From contig NZ_CP016756.1 in NCBI RefSeq assembly GCF_001700965.1, forward strand, positions 3,896,501 to 3,960,500: DNA of 64,000 bases, read 5' to 3'. Each line of letters starts with the position of its first letter. Position 1 is the stretch's first letter. This document shows positions 23,958-32,628 of the stretch, one piece after another. The translations under genes and the position numbers were made by a program. The DNA comes from Stenotrophomonas nitritireducens. Lineage in GTDB: Bacteria > Pseudomonadota > Gammaproteobacteria > Xanthomonadales > Xanthomonadaceae. Under the pieces are notes generated by a model, which was not told where the DNA came from, searched no databases, and saw nothing but the letters and a program-made list of their open reading frames with translations.

Positions 23958-25961
23958 TTACTTTGCGCTGGTAGGCTCGCCGACGTTGACCTTCCCGTCG
24001 CCGATATGGCGTTGGAAGAAGCCAAGCATCTCCGTATAGAGATTCACGCGGGCATCCTCGCCGTAGAAACCATGCATTTCACCCGACTGGATGATCATGC
24101 CTTCGGGCTTGTTGCCCGCCGCGATCAGTGCCCTGTTCATCAACTCTGTCTGTTCCGGAGGAGTACGCACATCGCGTGCACCGGCAGCGAGATAGACGGG
24201 GATTTTGACCTCGTCTGCCCGACGAGCAGGCGAGCTTTCGGCCCAAACCTTCGAGTCAGTACCATGCGTGCGGCGCAGGAAGCGCTGACCGGATTCACGC
24301 TCCGGTATGTCGCCCTTCTTGAACATCATATCGATGTCGTAGACGCCCACGTAGCCGAACGTGCACTTGAAGAGGCCCGGTTCCCTTATCGGCGCCATCA
24401 GTGATGAATAGCCGCCGAAACTACCGCCATAGATGCAGATGCGGTCCTTGTTGGCGTATCCGTTGTTGATGACCCAGTGGGTCGCGTCGAGGATGTCGTT
24501 TTGGATTCCCTGGCTCCATTGCTGGTGGCCTGCGTCCTGAAATGCCTTGCCGTAACCACCAGAGCCGCGGTAGTTGATCTGCAAGGTGGCGTACCCGCGG
24601 CTGGCAAACAGCTGCGCTTCCGGATTGAACCCCCAATTGTCGCGTGGCCCGATGGGGCCACCATGCGGATTGACGATCAGCGGCAGGTTTTTCCCGTCGC
24701 TGCCATGCGGGAGCGTCAGGTACGCATGGATGAGCTTTCCGTCGCGTGAGGTGAACGAGAATGGCTTGACCGAGGCAAGCTGGGCAGACGCCAGCTGTGG
24801 TCGTTGTTTCATGAGAAAGCGAGCTTTACCCGAATCGCGATCGAATAGGTAGAGCTCTGAGGGATTCGTGTCGCTGTAGACGTTGACGATGATCTTCTTG
24901 CCATCGGCGGTGGCATTGGAAAAATCCACCATCTGCCCTTCGAAAGCATTCGCGAGAGATGCGTAAAGTTCGGCATCCGGGTGATCCTCATTTAGGAGGG
25001 AGACCTTTGGTACACCAGCCTCGGTCACCACGCCGATGAGTGTCGTGTCGTCCGTAGACCAGATCATGTCGGAGACTTCCGCAATCGGATCCTGATGAAG
25101 GACTGTGAAGTCTCCCGTTGTAGGGTTCAGCGTTCCCACAGCAGCGGGTAAACTCCCATCATCCCGGCTCGCATAGATTGTGCCGTCCGGGGTGGAACGC
25201 AGGATGTCCAGGTGATTGCCATCCGACTTGGATGCATTGATCAGGGTCCAGTTGCCTGCATCGCGGCGGTAGAGCTCCGTGCGCTCGTCGTACTCGCCGT
25301 CTTCGCCCTTACTGGTGGAACAGATTGCGAACTGCGGCTCTTTGACAGCATCCAGCGTGATGTTGCAGTTCTCTTTCGGTGCGCGCGCCAGGCTGGTGCG
25401 GCGCCCGCTCAGTGTGTCCATTCGCACGACTTCGGTGCCTACGCCTTCTGAGGAACGCGGGCTTGTCACCTGCATGATAACGTTCTGGTCATCATTCTTC
25501 AGCGTGTCAAGCAGGCTGAAACGCTCCGAACCAACCGTCTTTCCGCGCTGCGTGGCATCACGGGTGCCGTAGAAGATAAGTGGCCTGGGCTGCGAGCCGT
25601 CTGCATTCACGGCGAACCATTCTCCGGTTGAGAAGGGTGCAGCGTAACCGCCCATTTTCTTGACGGCGTTGAACATCAGGCGTTCGGGACTGGTCCAATA
25701 GAAACTGCCAACGCTTTTCTGGTCGGGGAGCTGATTGACCTTCACGATCTTGAGGTCGGAAGTTCTTAGTACGGTGAGCACGTCCTGCTCACCACGATCC
25801 ACGGTTATGGCGATGTAGCGGCCATCTGGCGATATCTTGGCCGCACCGTACGCGGAGTGCGAGACGAAGTCGCGGATGGACGGGACGACGGCCGTTGGTG
25901 CCGCGGATGCTGCCGGAATGGAAAGCGCAAGCAGAATGGCTGCTGCCAGGCATGATTTCAT
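23958..25961 (-). CDS. S9-family prolyl oligopeptidase-like serine peptidase, exported
   Basis: This 667-residue protein has a signal peptide (MKSCLAAAILLALSIPAASA), an N-terminal beta-propeller region, and a C-terminal alpha/beta-hydrolase domain from about residue 410. The catalytic triad is visible: Ser514 in YGGSFGGYSS, Asp597 in AGARDVRTPPEQ and His630 in GEMHGFYG. The GYGKAFQDAGHQQW segment is typical of the acylaminoacyl-peptidase/dipeptidyl-peptidase branch. It would act in the periplasm on short peptides. It sits about 90 bases downstream of a TonB-dependent receptor on the same strand, a common pairing in this family of bacteria, suggesting joint peptide uptake and cleavage. GC is visibly lower than in the flanking genes. 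Confidence 0.92.
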   Translation of the reverse strand: MKSCLAAAILLALSIPAASAAPTAVVPSIRDFVSHSAYGAAKISPDGRYIAITVDRGEQDVLTVLRTSDLKIVKVNQLPDQKSVGSFYWTSPERLMFNAVKKMGGYAAPFSTGEWFAVNADGSQPRPLIFYGTRDATQRGKTVGSERFSLLDTLKNDDQNVIMQVTSPRSSEGVGTEVVRMDTLSGRRTSLARAPKENCNITLDAVKEPQFAICSTSKGEDGEYDERTELYRRDAGNWTLINASKSDGNHLDILRSTPDGTIYASRDDGSLPAAVGTLNPTTGDFTVLHQDPIAEVSDMIWSTDDTTLIGVVTEAGVPKVSLLNEDHPDAELYASLANAFEGQMVDFSNATADGKKIIVNVYSDTNPSELYLFDRDSGKARFLMKQRPQLASAQLASVKPFSFTSRDGKLIHAYLTLPHGSDGKNLPLIVNPHGGPIGPRDNWGFNPEAQLFASRGYATLQINYRGSGGYGKAFQDAGHQQWSQGIQNDILDATHWVINNGYANKDRICIYGGSFGGYSSLMAPIREPGLFKCTFGYVGVYDIDMMFKKGDIPERESGQRFLRRTHGTDSKVWAESSPARRADEVKIPVYLAAGARDVRTPPEQTELMNRALIAAGNKPEGMIIQSGEMHGFYGEDARVNLYTEMLGFFQRHIGDGKVNVGEPTSAK

Positions 25962-26002
25962 TGGGGATTTCCTTGTCAGATATCGGACGCTGGGTCATCA
26001 AC

Positions 26003-26032
26003 AGAATGGCCCGGGCGTGCCCGGGCCATTCT
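26003..26032 (-). terminator. Strong hairpin between TonB receptor and S9 peptidase genes
   Basis: A 14-bp perfect stem AGAATGGCCCGGGC/GCCCGGGCCATTCT with a 2-base spacer lies 20 bases past the receptor stop. It lacks a long T tract, so it may reduce rather than abolish read-through into the peptidase gene. Confidence 0.65.
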
Positions 26033-26051
26033 GTTTGGATCACATGCTCAA

Positions 26052-28874
26052 TCAACGGAACCGGTACTGGAACTCAACTGCGATCTCGCGTCCCACTGCG
26101 TCATAGGCGCGCCAGAAGTACGGATAGGTGTTGAAGCCGTCGTCCTTCGGGTGGTGGTTGTCAAAGATGTTGTTGACGTAAAGGTTGACCTGCGCCTTCT
26201 CGGTGATCTTCTTGCCAATGCTGCCGTTCCAGATGAAGTAGGGAGCGACGCGGCCGGTTTCCTGCCAGTTCGGCAGGCTGCCGTAGCGGACCATGAACAG
26301 CGCGGCCTGCCAGTCGTCCCGCTGCCACGTACCGGTTGCGCGGATGCGGCTGCGGAAGTCGAAGTTGCCCAGGTCGTCGCGGTAGTCTAGTACCGGATCG
26401 TTCTTGAACTGAGCGGATGTCTGGCCGAGGGTATGCGACCACCCAAGCTGAACTCGGAAGTCGCCCATTCGGTCGGTATCCAGTCGGTAGTCCAAGGTAG
26501 CGTCGATGCCCTTTGTGCCGAGGACCGCGCGGTTGATCGGGCCACGACGGATCTCTGTGATCTGGCCGTCATTCGGGGTGCCCGGGGCGCTGAGGCGCGA
26601 TACGCGCGATAGCATGTCGTTGCAGAACGCCGAGCCCGGCGCGCCCAGCGTGAACGGCTGGCCGTTGCGGGTCTTGCCGGTGATGCACCCGGCTTCGCCT
26701 TCCAGGATGTACGCAGACGTAATGTCTGAGACCACGTCTTCTAGTTCGATGTGGTAGTAGTCAGCGCTGACAGAAAGGCCGTCGATGATGTCCCACACAA
26801 AACCAGCCGTCCAGGATTTGCCCGTTTCTTCCTTCAGGTCCTTGGTACCTTGGCGTACGCCGAAGGCGGTGTAGTTGGTTGCCGTGTCCGTGCTCGTGCA
26901 CTGCGCTGCGACTCGCCCGCTTTCAAGGCAGCGGCGCACGTCAAGAACGGGGCTGTACGAGCCGCTGCGCTCGGCGAACACATAGTGCATGTCAGGGGCG
27001 CGGAAGCTGGTGGCGTAGGAGCCGCGCAAGAGCAGATTCGAGAACGGACGCCATTCCAGGCCGGCGTTCCAAGTACGGGCGTCATCCACTGCGGTGACGT
27101 CGTCGTACTTGTCGAGACGGCCTGCGAGGCTGGCCTTGAGACTGTCGAAGATCGGGATGGACAGTTCGACACCCGTCGCATAACGGTCGCGCTTGCCACC
27201 GCCACCGGTGCCGGTGCGGTTGTAGGGGCGGTCGACGCCAGTGTAGTCCGGCAAAATGCGAGGATCTTCGTTAAGCTTGTACTCCTGCTGGGATGCTTCC
27301 ACGATGGCCGCGAAGCCAAGGGGTCCGGCCGGTAGCTCAAACAGGTCGCCCGATACCACGAAGTTACCTTGGTTTACATATGACTTGGCGTCGGTTTTCA
27401 GGGTCGTGCTCATTGACGCGAACTGCTCTGGCGTCAACGCGCTGTAATAATGCGCTTCATTCAGATCGTAGACCGCGTAGCCGCTGCGCGTGCCAAGGCG
27501 TGGGCCGAGGAACCAGTCGTTGATCTTCGACGCGACCAATCGCGGGGATTCTACCTTGATGCGGTACTCGGCGCGGGATACGGTTGCATCCCAATCGAAG
27601 CGTTCGCCAAAGTTGCCCTTGAAGCCAACTGCAAGATCGTAAGACTTTTCGTCATTCTTGCTCATCAGGTTGTTCAGGCCGCCGGCTTCCATCGGCGTGA
27701 AAATGCGCTGCGCGTCGACGATCGTGCCAAGACCCTGGTCGTACCAGAGACCGCCGACGGTTGGGCCGCCCCAGAACTGGGTGCCGCCGGTGTACTTGGC
27801 GCGCGACCAATAGGTCTGGAGGCTTGCCCAGGCCTGCACGCCGCTGTCGAAGTCGAACGTGCCGTACAGGTACGCCGAGATGTCGTTGTTGCCGTTGCTG
27901 ATCGTCTGGTACCCAACATCCTTGTAGGTGCCGCAAGCTTGGCCAAGGTTGGTGATCGTGCCGGCTGCATTGGCAGAGCGATAGTTATGGCGCACCCACT
28001 CATCGCCCATCTGCTCGCAGGCGCCAGGCGGCGGTGCGATGTAGCTGTTCGCGCTCTTTGTGCGGTCACGGACGCGCATGGTCCCACTGGGCTGGATGCC
28101 GACGAAGTCCGGCGGCAAAGGGTTGTCCAGCAGCGAGTCCATGAAGTCACGCTGGTACGCGTGCAGCGGCTCGGAATTGAAATATTCAACTGCGTAGGTG
28201 AGGCTCCACTTGTCGCCGGTTTTGCCGCCGATCCATTGCAAGTCGGCACGATCACGGCCGCCGTCGGTGGTTGTGGAACCCTTAATCTTGATCAGATCGC
28301 CTTCGAAATTGGTCTTCAGGACGATATTGACCACGCCTGCGACAGCGTCGGAACCATAGATGGCAGACGCGCCACCGGCCAGTAGTTCGATGCGCTCGAC
28401 AGCTGCAGCGGGGATGTTGCCGAAATTGGCGAAATTGCTCTGGCCGTTGTACGGCAGCGGGTAGTCAGCAGCACGACGACCATTGATCAGCAGCAAGGTG
28501 CGGCCCGGGCCGAGGCCACGGAGATTGATGACGCTGGCGTTCGGGGTGAAGCCACCCTGGAAGATTTCGTTCTGTGTGGAGCCGCTAGCCTGGGTCAAGG
28601 TGTTCAAGGCGTCGAAAACGGTGGTGAAGCCTTCGCGCTCGATCTGAGCGGAGGTAATGACCGTTACCGGTGCCGGGCCCTCGACTTCAGCGCGCTTGAT
28701 GCGCGAACCCGTGACGGTGACCTTGTCCAGGTTGGTCGCGCTCTTGTTGGTCACCTCGTGACCAGGCTGAGGCTCGGCTTCCTGAGCATGAGCCTGCGCG
28801 TTAATGGTCAGTGCCATCGCGGACACCAGTGCGAAGCTCAACGGATGACGGATGAGCGGACTACGAATCGCCAT
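26052..28874 (-). CDS. TonB-dependent outer-membrane receptor
   Basis: This 940-residue receptor has a signal peptide (FALVSAMALTINAQAHAQ), a TonB-box-like segment near residues 49-58 (LDKVTVTGSRI), and a plug domain (APVTVITSAQIEREG, INLRGLGPGRTLLLINGRR, GGASAIYGSDAVAGVVNI). A 22-strand barrel follows, ending in the outer-membrane signature FQYRFR. It belongs to the large group of Xanthomonadaceae receptors with a GSRIKRAE plug start, many for peptides or carbohydrates. The neighbouring S9 peptidase makes peptides the likely substrate (inference). GGGGAAATGC precedes the ATG. A palindromic operator-like site is found in the promoter region. Confidence 0.95.
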   Translation of the reverse strand: MAIRSPLIRHPLSFALVSAMALTINAQAHAQEAEPQPGHEVTNKSATNLDKVTVTGSRIKRAEVEGPAPVTVITSAQIEREGFTTVFDALNTLTQASGSTQNEIFQGGFTPNASVINLRGLGPGRTLLLINGRRAADYPLPYNGQSNFANFGNIPAAAVERIELLAGGASAIYGSDAVAGVVNIVLKTNFEGDLIKIKGSTTTDGGRDRADLQWIGGKTGDKWSLTYAVEYFNSEPLHAYQRDFMDSLLDNPLPPDFVGIQPSGTMRVRDRTKSANSYIAPPPGACEQMGDEWVRHNYRSANAAGTITNLGQACGTYKDVGYQTISNGNNDISAYLYGTFDFDSGVQAWASLQTYWSRAKYTGGTQFWGGPTVGGLWYDQGLGTIVDAQRIFTPMEAGGLNNLMSKNDEKSYDLAVGFKGNFGERFDWDATVSRAEYRIKVESPRLVASKINDWFLGPRLGTRSGYAVYDLNEAHYYSALTPEQFASMSTTLKTDAKSYVNQGNFVVSGDLFELPAGPLGFAAIVEASQQEYKLNEDPRILPDYTGVDRPYNRTGTGGGGKRDRYATGVELSIPIFDSLKASLAGRLDKYDDVTAVDDARTWNAGLEWRPFSNLLLRGSYATSFRAPDMHYVFAERSGSYSPVLDVRRCLESGRVAAQCTSTDTATNYTAFGVRQGTKDLKEETGKSWTAGFVWDIIDGLSVSADYYHIELEDVVSDITSAYILEGEAGCITGKTRNGQPFTLGAPGSAFCNDMLSRVSRLSAPGTPNDGQITEIRRGPINRAVLGTKGIDATLDYRLDTDRMGDFRVQLGWSHTLGQTSAQFKNDPVLDYRDDLGNFDFRSRIRATGTWQRDDWQAALFMVRYGSLPNWQETGRVAPYFIWNGSIGKKITEKAQVNLYVNNIFDNHHPKDDGFNTYPYFWRAYDAVGREIAVEFQYRFR

Positions 28875-28973
28875 GCATTTCCCCTAAAACGAATGAGGTA
28901 TCCCTTTCACAACCATGCTGACGAAAGGGCTATTTGTTCCGGTACTGAAAGGTTTCATTTGCCGGTAACTTAA

Positions 28974-29003
28974 AGTTAACACAAGGTTAACCTTAAAGGT
29001 CAA
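28974..29003 (-). promoter_or_regulatory. Candidate promoter/operator of the TonB receptor
   Basis: On the minus strand TTGACC (29003-28998) and TTAACT (28979-28974) are 18 bases apart. The perfect 12-base palindrome AAGGTTAACCTT (28983-28994) lies exactly between them, as a repressor site would. The surrounding 60 bases are unusually AT-rich. A second inverted repeat, CCCTTTC...GAAAGGG (28902-28929), lies in the leader. No cognate regulator is adjacent. Confidence 0.45.
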
Positions 29004-29131
29004 GTGTTCAGCCTGTGCTCATGAGTGCATAAGTCGGCAAAGCTGGTTGTTGCAGTCGGCAAACGTAGGGTAGATGGTGGCTCTGCGCATCGCGCTATAG
29101 TTCGCGCCGAACCATTGAAGTAGAGGCTGTA

Positions 29132-29986
29132 GTGATCCGGTCGATTCCGTTGGGCGGTGCCCACAAAGTGCAGAAGGGGCTATCCCCCCATTCACGTATC
29201 CGCAATGTCATTGCGGTGGGCTCGGGCAAGGGCGGGGTGGGCAAGTCCACCACGGCCGTAAACCTGGCCCTGGCGCTGAAGGCGTTGGGTGCCCGGGTGG
29301 GCGTGCTGGATGCCGATATCTACGGGCCCAGCGTGCCGGCCATGCTTGGTTTGAGCGGGCGGCCGGAGAGCCCGGACAACAAGTCCATCGAGCCGCTGCG
29401 GGCATTCGGGGTCGAGGCGATGTCGATCGGTTTCCTGATCGAGCCGGACTCACCGATGATCTGGCGTGGGCCGATGGCCACCTCGGCGCTGACCCAGCTG
29501 TTCAACGACACGCTGTGGGATGACCTGGATTTCCTGTTGATCGATCTGCCGCCGGGTACCGGCGACATCCAGCTGACGCTGTCGCAGAAGATCCCGGTCG
29601 CCGGTGCGGTGATCGTCACCACGCCGCAGGACATCGCCACGCTGGATGCGCGCAAGGCTTTGAATATGTTCGAGAAGGTTGAGGTGCCGGTGTTGGGCAT
29701 CATCGAGAACATGGCCGTGCATACCTGCAGCAACTGTGGCCATGTCGAGCATCTGTTCGGCGAAGGCGGCGGTCAGCGGATGGCCGAGCAGTACGGTGTG
29801 CCCTTGTTGGGCTCGTTGCCGCTGGATATAGCCATCCGCGAGCAGGGGGATGTCGGTGCGCCGATCGTCGTCGCGCAGCCGGAGTCGGCAGCGGCAAAAG
29901 CCTATCTGGCGGCGGCGCAGCGGATGACAGAGGAATTGGCCAAGCGCCCACGTGCCAGCATTCCGATTCTGTCCACGTTGACTTGA
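29132..29986 (+). CDS. mrp: Mrp/ApbC-family iron-sulfur cluster carrier ATPase
   Basis: This 284-residue cytoplasmic P-loop NTPase of the MinD/Mrp family has a deviant Walker A GSGKGGVGKST (30-39), switch region DADIYGPSVPAMLG, LLIDLPPGTGD and the CxxC pair in HTCSNCGH (about 198 and 201) that binds a bridging Fe-S cluster in the dimer. It transfers Fe-S clusters to apoproteins. The N-terminal MIP18-like domain of longer Mrp proteins is absent; only a short leader precedes the P-loop. The GTG at 29132 has GAGG upstream. It is followed by a terminator and then dcd. Confidence 0.93.
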   Translation: MIRSIPLGGAHKVQKGLSPHSRIRNVIAVGSGKGGVGKSTTAVNLALALKALGARVGVLDADIYGPSVPAMLGLSGRPESPDNKSIEPLRAFGVEAMSIGFLIEPDSPMIWRGPMATSALTQLFNDTLWDDLDFLLIDLPPGTGDIQLTLSQKIPVAGAVIVTTPQDIATLDARKALNMFEKVEVPVLGIIENMAVHTCSNCGHVEHLFGEGGGQRMAEQYGVPLLGSLPLDIAIREQGDVGAPIVVAQPESAAAKAYLAAAQRMTEELAKRPRASIPILSTLT

Positions 29987-30013
29987 GTCTGCCCGCCGGT
30001 AAAAGCCGTGATG

Positions 30014-30038
30014 GGGCCCGCGTCTGCGGGCCCTTCTC
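30014..30038 (+). terminator. Terminator after mrp
   Basis: GGGCCCGC/GCGGGCCC with loop GTCT is followed by TTCTC. Confidence 0.7.
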
Positions 30039-30150
30039 ATAAAAAGGTGTGGGCGGCGATGATTGGCTACGGCCGGGCGCTGGCTCTAGGCTAGAATCGA
30101 CCACCCCCGGCCGCAGGCATGCTGCGGCACAACGTGAACAGGATCACTGA

Positions 30151-30723
30151 ATGAGCATCAAGAGCGACCGTTGGATCCGCCAAATGTCCGAACAGCAGGG
30201 CATGATCTCGCCCTACGAAGCCGGCCAGGTCAAGCAGGTGGACGGCCAGCGTATCGTCAGTTACGGCACTTCCAGCTATGGCTACGACGTGCGTTGCTCG
30301 CGTGAATTCAAGGTGTTCACCAACATCAACTCGACCATTGTCGACCCCAAGCACTTCGACCCGAAGAGCTTTGTCGATATCGAGGCCGATGAGTGCATCA
30401 TCCCGCCGAACTCGTTCGCGCTGGCACGCACGGTGGAGTTCTTCCGCATCCCGCGCGACACCCTGGTGGTGTGCCTGGGCAAGAGCACCTACGCGCGCTG
30501 CGGCATCATCGTCAACGTCACCCCGCTGGAGCCGGAGTGGGAAGGCCATGTGACGCTGGAGTTCTCCAACACGACGCCGCTGCCGGCCCGCATCTACGCC
30601 AACGAAGGTGTGGCGCAGATGCTGTTTTTCCAGGCCGACAAGGATGATGTCTGCGAAACCTCGTACAAGGATCGCGGCGGCAAGTACCAGGGCCAGACCG
30701 GCGTTACCTTGCCGCGTACCTGA
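30151..30723 (+). CDS. dcd: dCTP deaminase
   Basis: This 190-residue enzyme deaminates dCTP to dUTP, feeding thymidylate synthesis. Family motifs are visible: [13 protein letters not shown] near the N terminus, the catalytic core [31 protein letters not shown] with the nucleophile-activating Glu, and the trimer-closing tail [15 protein letters not shown]. Length matches the proteobacterial Dcd. The ATG at 30151 is natural. It follows mrp in the same direction, a frequent arrangement in this group. Confidence 0.97.
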   Translation: MSIKSDRWIRQMSEQQGMISPYEAGQVKQVDGQRIVSYGTSSYGYDVRCSREFKVFTNINSTIVDPKHFDPKSFVDIEADECIIPPNSFALARTVEFFRIPRDTLVVCLGKSTYARCGIIVNVTPLEPEWEGHVTLEFSNTTPLPARIYANEGVAQMLFFQADKDDVCETSYKDRGGKYQGQTGVTLPRT

Positions 30724-30959
30724 AGCCAGCGGGAAGCCGGGAACATAGAGGCCAGGAACGAGTAACGCGGTGAAGGCGGAAGTTGCTTCCGCCCTGGCGA
30801 CGCTACGGGTTCCTGCGCGCCAGGCTCCTGCTCAAAACCTTGCTGTGAACTTGCAAGCCAGAAACGTAGAGCTTAGGGACGTGCGATGCAGTAAAAGCCG
30901 AGCGGCATCCCGCACGCTCTCTGCTTTAGCGGTTCCTACGCCCTACGTTCCTGTTTCAC
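30724..30959. other. Gap with small hairpins after dcd
   Basis: GGCGGAAG-TTG-CTTCCGCC forms a perfect short hairpin at 30775-30793. CAGGAACG near 30753 has a distant inverse copy CGTTCCTG near 30946, hinting at a degenerate inverted element. No gene is supported. Confidence 0.45.
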
Positions 30960-31127
30960 TCACTTGCCGCGCCCGAACAACATGCCGATACCGACGGCGA
31001 CCAGGATGGCCGGCCACCAGGTGGCGAGCATGGTGCCGATGTTGCCGTTGATCCAGCCAAGGTTCTTGGCCAGGAAGAACAGGCCAACGATGATCAGGAT
31101 CAGGGCGGCGATCAGATTGGAGCGCAT
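30960..31127 (-). CDS. Small two-helix membrane protein (DUF5668/LiaI-like)
   Basis: This 55-residue protein is MRSNLIAALILIIVG followed by FFLAKNLGW, a short polar turn, and a second helix (TWWPAILVAVGIGMLFGRGK). The pattern helix, N-x-G-W, helix with a WWPAIL start is typical of the LiaF/LiaI transmembrane region seen in small envelope proteins. The start is the ATG at 31127; a longer frame to 31265 lies over the HIT gene. It is co-directional with and 31 bases downstream of the HIT gene. No specific function can be assigned. Confidence 0.75.
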   Translation of the reverse strand: MRSNLIAALILIIVGLFFLAKNLGWINGNIGTMLATWWPAILVAVGIGMLFGRGK

Positions 31128-31158
31128 CGGCTTGCGGGGTCCGTAAGGGGGAAGGTGC

Positions 31159-31581
31159 TTATCGTAGCCGCTGGCGCCAGATTTCGACACGCTCGGCCAG
31201 CACCTCCGGATCAAAGCGTTGTGCCTTGCCGTTGCCCCACACCGGCCCCGGCCAGGCCGCATCATTCTCGTTGCGGCCGATCAGGTGCACATGCAGCTGG
31301 CGCACGATGTTGCCCAGCGCACCGATATTGATCTTGCTGACATTGGGTTTGTGCTTCAGGTGCTGCGAGATCTGGTTGATCTCGGCCAGCAGCAGCCGCT
31401 GTTGGGCGCCGTCCAGATCGATCCACTCGCTGGCATCAGGCACGCGTGGCACCAGTACGACCCACGGGAAGCGGTCGTCATTCATCAGGCGGATCTGGGA
31501 GAGCGGGCCATCGGCAATCAACACACTGTCGGCGGCAAGGCGGGTATCAAGTACGAAATCGGACGTCACAGCTTCGGTCAT
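31159..31581 (-). CDS. HIT-domain protein
   Basis: This 140-residue protein of the histidine triad superfamily has the motif QLHVHLIGRNEND (about 94-106), in which the last His of the usual HxHxH is replaced, as in the diadenosine-polyphosphate hydrolase-like branch from proteobacteria. The N-terminal DDRFPWVVLVPRVPDASEWIDL is also typical. It probably hydrolyses nucleotide phosphoramidates or dinucleoside polyphosphates. The ATG overlaps the stop of the dienelactone hydrolase gene by four bases, so the two are co-translated. Confidence 0.88.
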   Translation of the reverse strand: MTEAVTSDFVLDTRLAADSVLIADGPLSQIRLMNDDRFPWVVLVPRVPDASEWIDLDGAQQRLLLAEINQISQHLKHKPNVSKINIGALGNIVRQLHVHLIGRNENDAAWPGPVWGNGKAQRFDPEVLAERVEIWRQRLR

Positions 31582-32237
31582 CGCAGGTTCTCGCTGAAGA
31601 AGGCCAAGGTGCGTTCGCGCGCCAGGTCGGCGCTGGGTGCGTGGTAGTGCATGCCGACCTCGCGGTTGAAGGCGTGGTCGGCCGGATACACATATACAGG
31701 CAAGTCGGGTTGCTTTTCACGGTGCGCTGCAACGGCGGAGGCCGGGATCGAGGCGTCCTTGTCACCGAAATGGAAGATTGCCGGTGCCTTGAACGGTGTA
31801 TCCAGGAACGGCACATTGCGTGCGCCGTAGTAGCTGGCCGAGGGCAGGCCCAGGCGCTGCGCGGCCAGCATGGCAATGGTGCCGCCCCAGCAGTAGCCGA
31901 CGGTGCCGACCTTGCCGTATTGCGCCAGAACCCCAGCGGCGGCTTCGACGACGGTTACCGCGCGGTCCACGCCCAGTTCGTTCACCAGCGCTTTGCCGCG
32001 GGTAGCACCTGCGGTGTCGTAGTCCAGCTGCAGGTCCGGCTCGATCAGGTCGAAGAATGAAGGCGCAAGCACCGCATAGCCCTCGGCGGCGTACTGTTCG
32101 GCGACATGGCGGATATGTGCGTTGGCGCCGAAGATTTCCTGTATCACCACCAGGCCGGCGCGAGGGGTACCAGCAGGCAGGGCCTGCCAGGCGCGGACGG
32201 GACCGAGTGGGGTGGGGAGGGTGATCCAAGTGGGCAT
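31578..32237 (-). CDS. Dienelactone hydrolase family protein
   Basis: This 219-residue alpha/beta hydrolase has Cys116 in the nucleophile elbow VGYCWGGTIAM, an Asp in HFGDKDASIP and a His in YPADHAFNR, the Cys-Asp-His triad of dienelactone hydrolases. The N-terminal GLVVIQEIFGANAHIRHVAE is a family signature. There are no other aromatic-degradation genes here, so a general carboxylesterase or lactonase role is more likely than chlorocatechol breakdown. ATG at 32237. It is first in a minus-strand operon with the HIT gene and probably the small membrane protein. Confidence 0.9.
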   Translation of the reverse strand: MPTWITLPTPLGPVRAWQALPAGTPRAGLVVIQEIFGANAHIRHVAEQYAAEGYAVLAPSFFDLIEPDLQLDYDTAGATRGKALVNELGVDRAVTVVEAAAGVLAQYGKVGTVGYCWGGTIAMLAAQRLGLPSASYYGARNVPFLDTPFKAPAIFHFGDKDASIPASAVAAHREKQPDLPVYVYPADHAFNREVGMHYHAPSADLARERTLAFFSENLR

Positions 32238-32278
32238 GGCGGGGGACTCCGGATTGAGGGGGCAGGGGAGGCGATGTG

Positions 32279-32476
32279 CCTTCTCCCGCTTGCGGGAGAA
32301 GGTGCCCGAAAGGGCGGATGAGGGGAGCTTTTAACGCCGTGGGTCTGCTTGCAAGGGGCTTCCCCTCACCCCAACCCCCGCTTCGCGCCCCGGCCCTTGC
32401 ACTGGCGCAAGGGCGTTCAACAGGGGCACGAACCGGTGGTTCGTAAACGCCCCAGTTTCACCCCGCAAGCGGGAGA
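32279..32476. repeat. Composite intergenic repeat of several nested hairpins
   Basis: In order: CCTTCTCCC/GGGAGAAGG (32279-32302), GATGAGGGGAGC mirrored by TTCCCCTCACC (about 32318 and 32360), GCCCTTGC/GCAAGGGC (32393-32414), ACGAACC/GGTTCGT (32428-32444) and CCCGCAAGCGGG (32462-32473). It lies in the 391-base gap between the dienelactone hydrolase and rimO. A TATACT near 32569 could be the rimO -10 box; no matching -35 was seen. Confidence 0.7.
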
Positions 32477-32628
32477 GGGGCTAAAGCAGGGCATTGCTGC
32501 GGTCTGATCGATTAATCAACCCCAGCGCCTATTAAGCCAGCCTGCAGGGCGTCGCCGCGCAGGCCCGGTATACTGACCGGCTTTCCGGCCCTGCTGCCAT
32601 TCCGGCCCGGCCCCAGGATTTCCAGATC

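Noticed and set aside
22983..28874. A genomic island or prophage
   Set aside because: GC is lower, but there is no integrase, tRNA or flanking repeat; it remains a composition note only.
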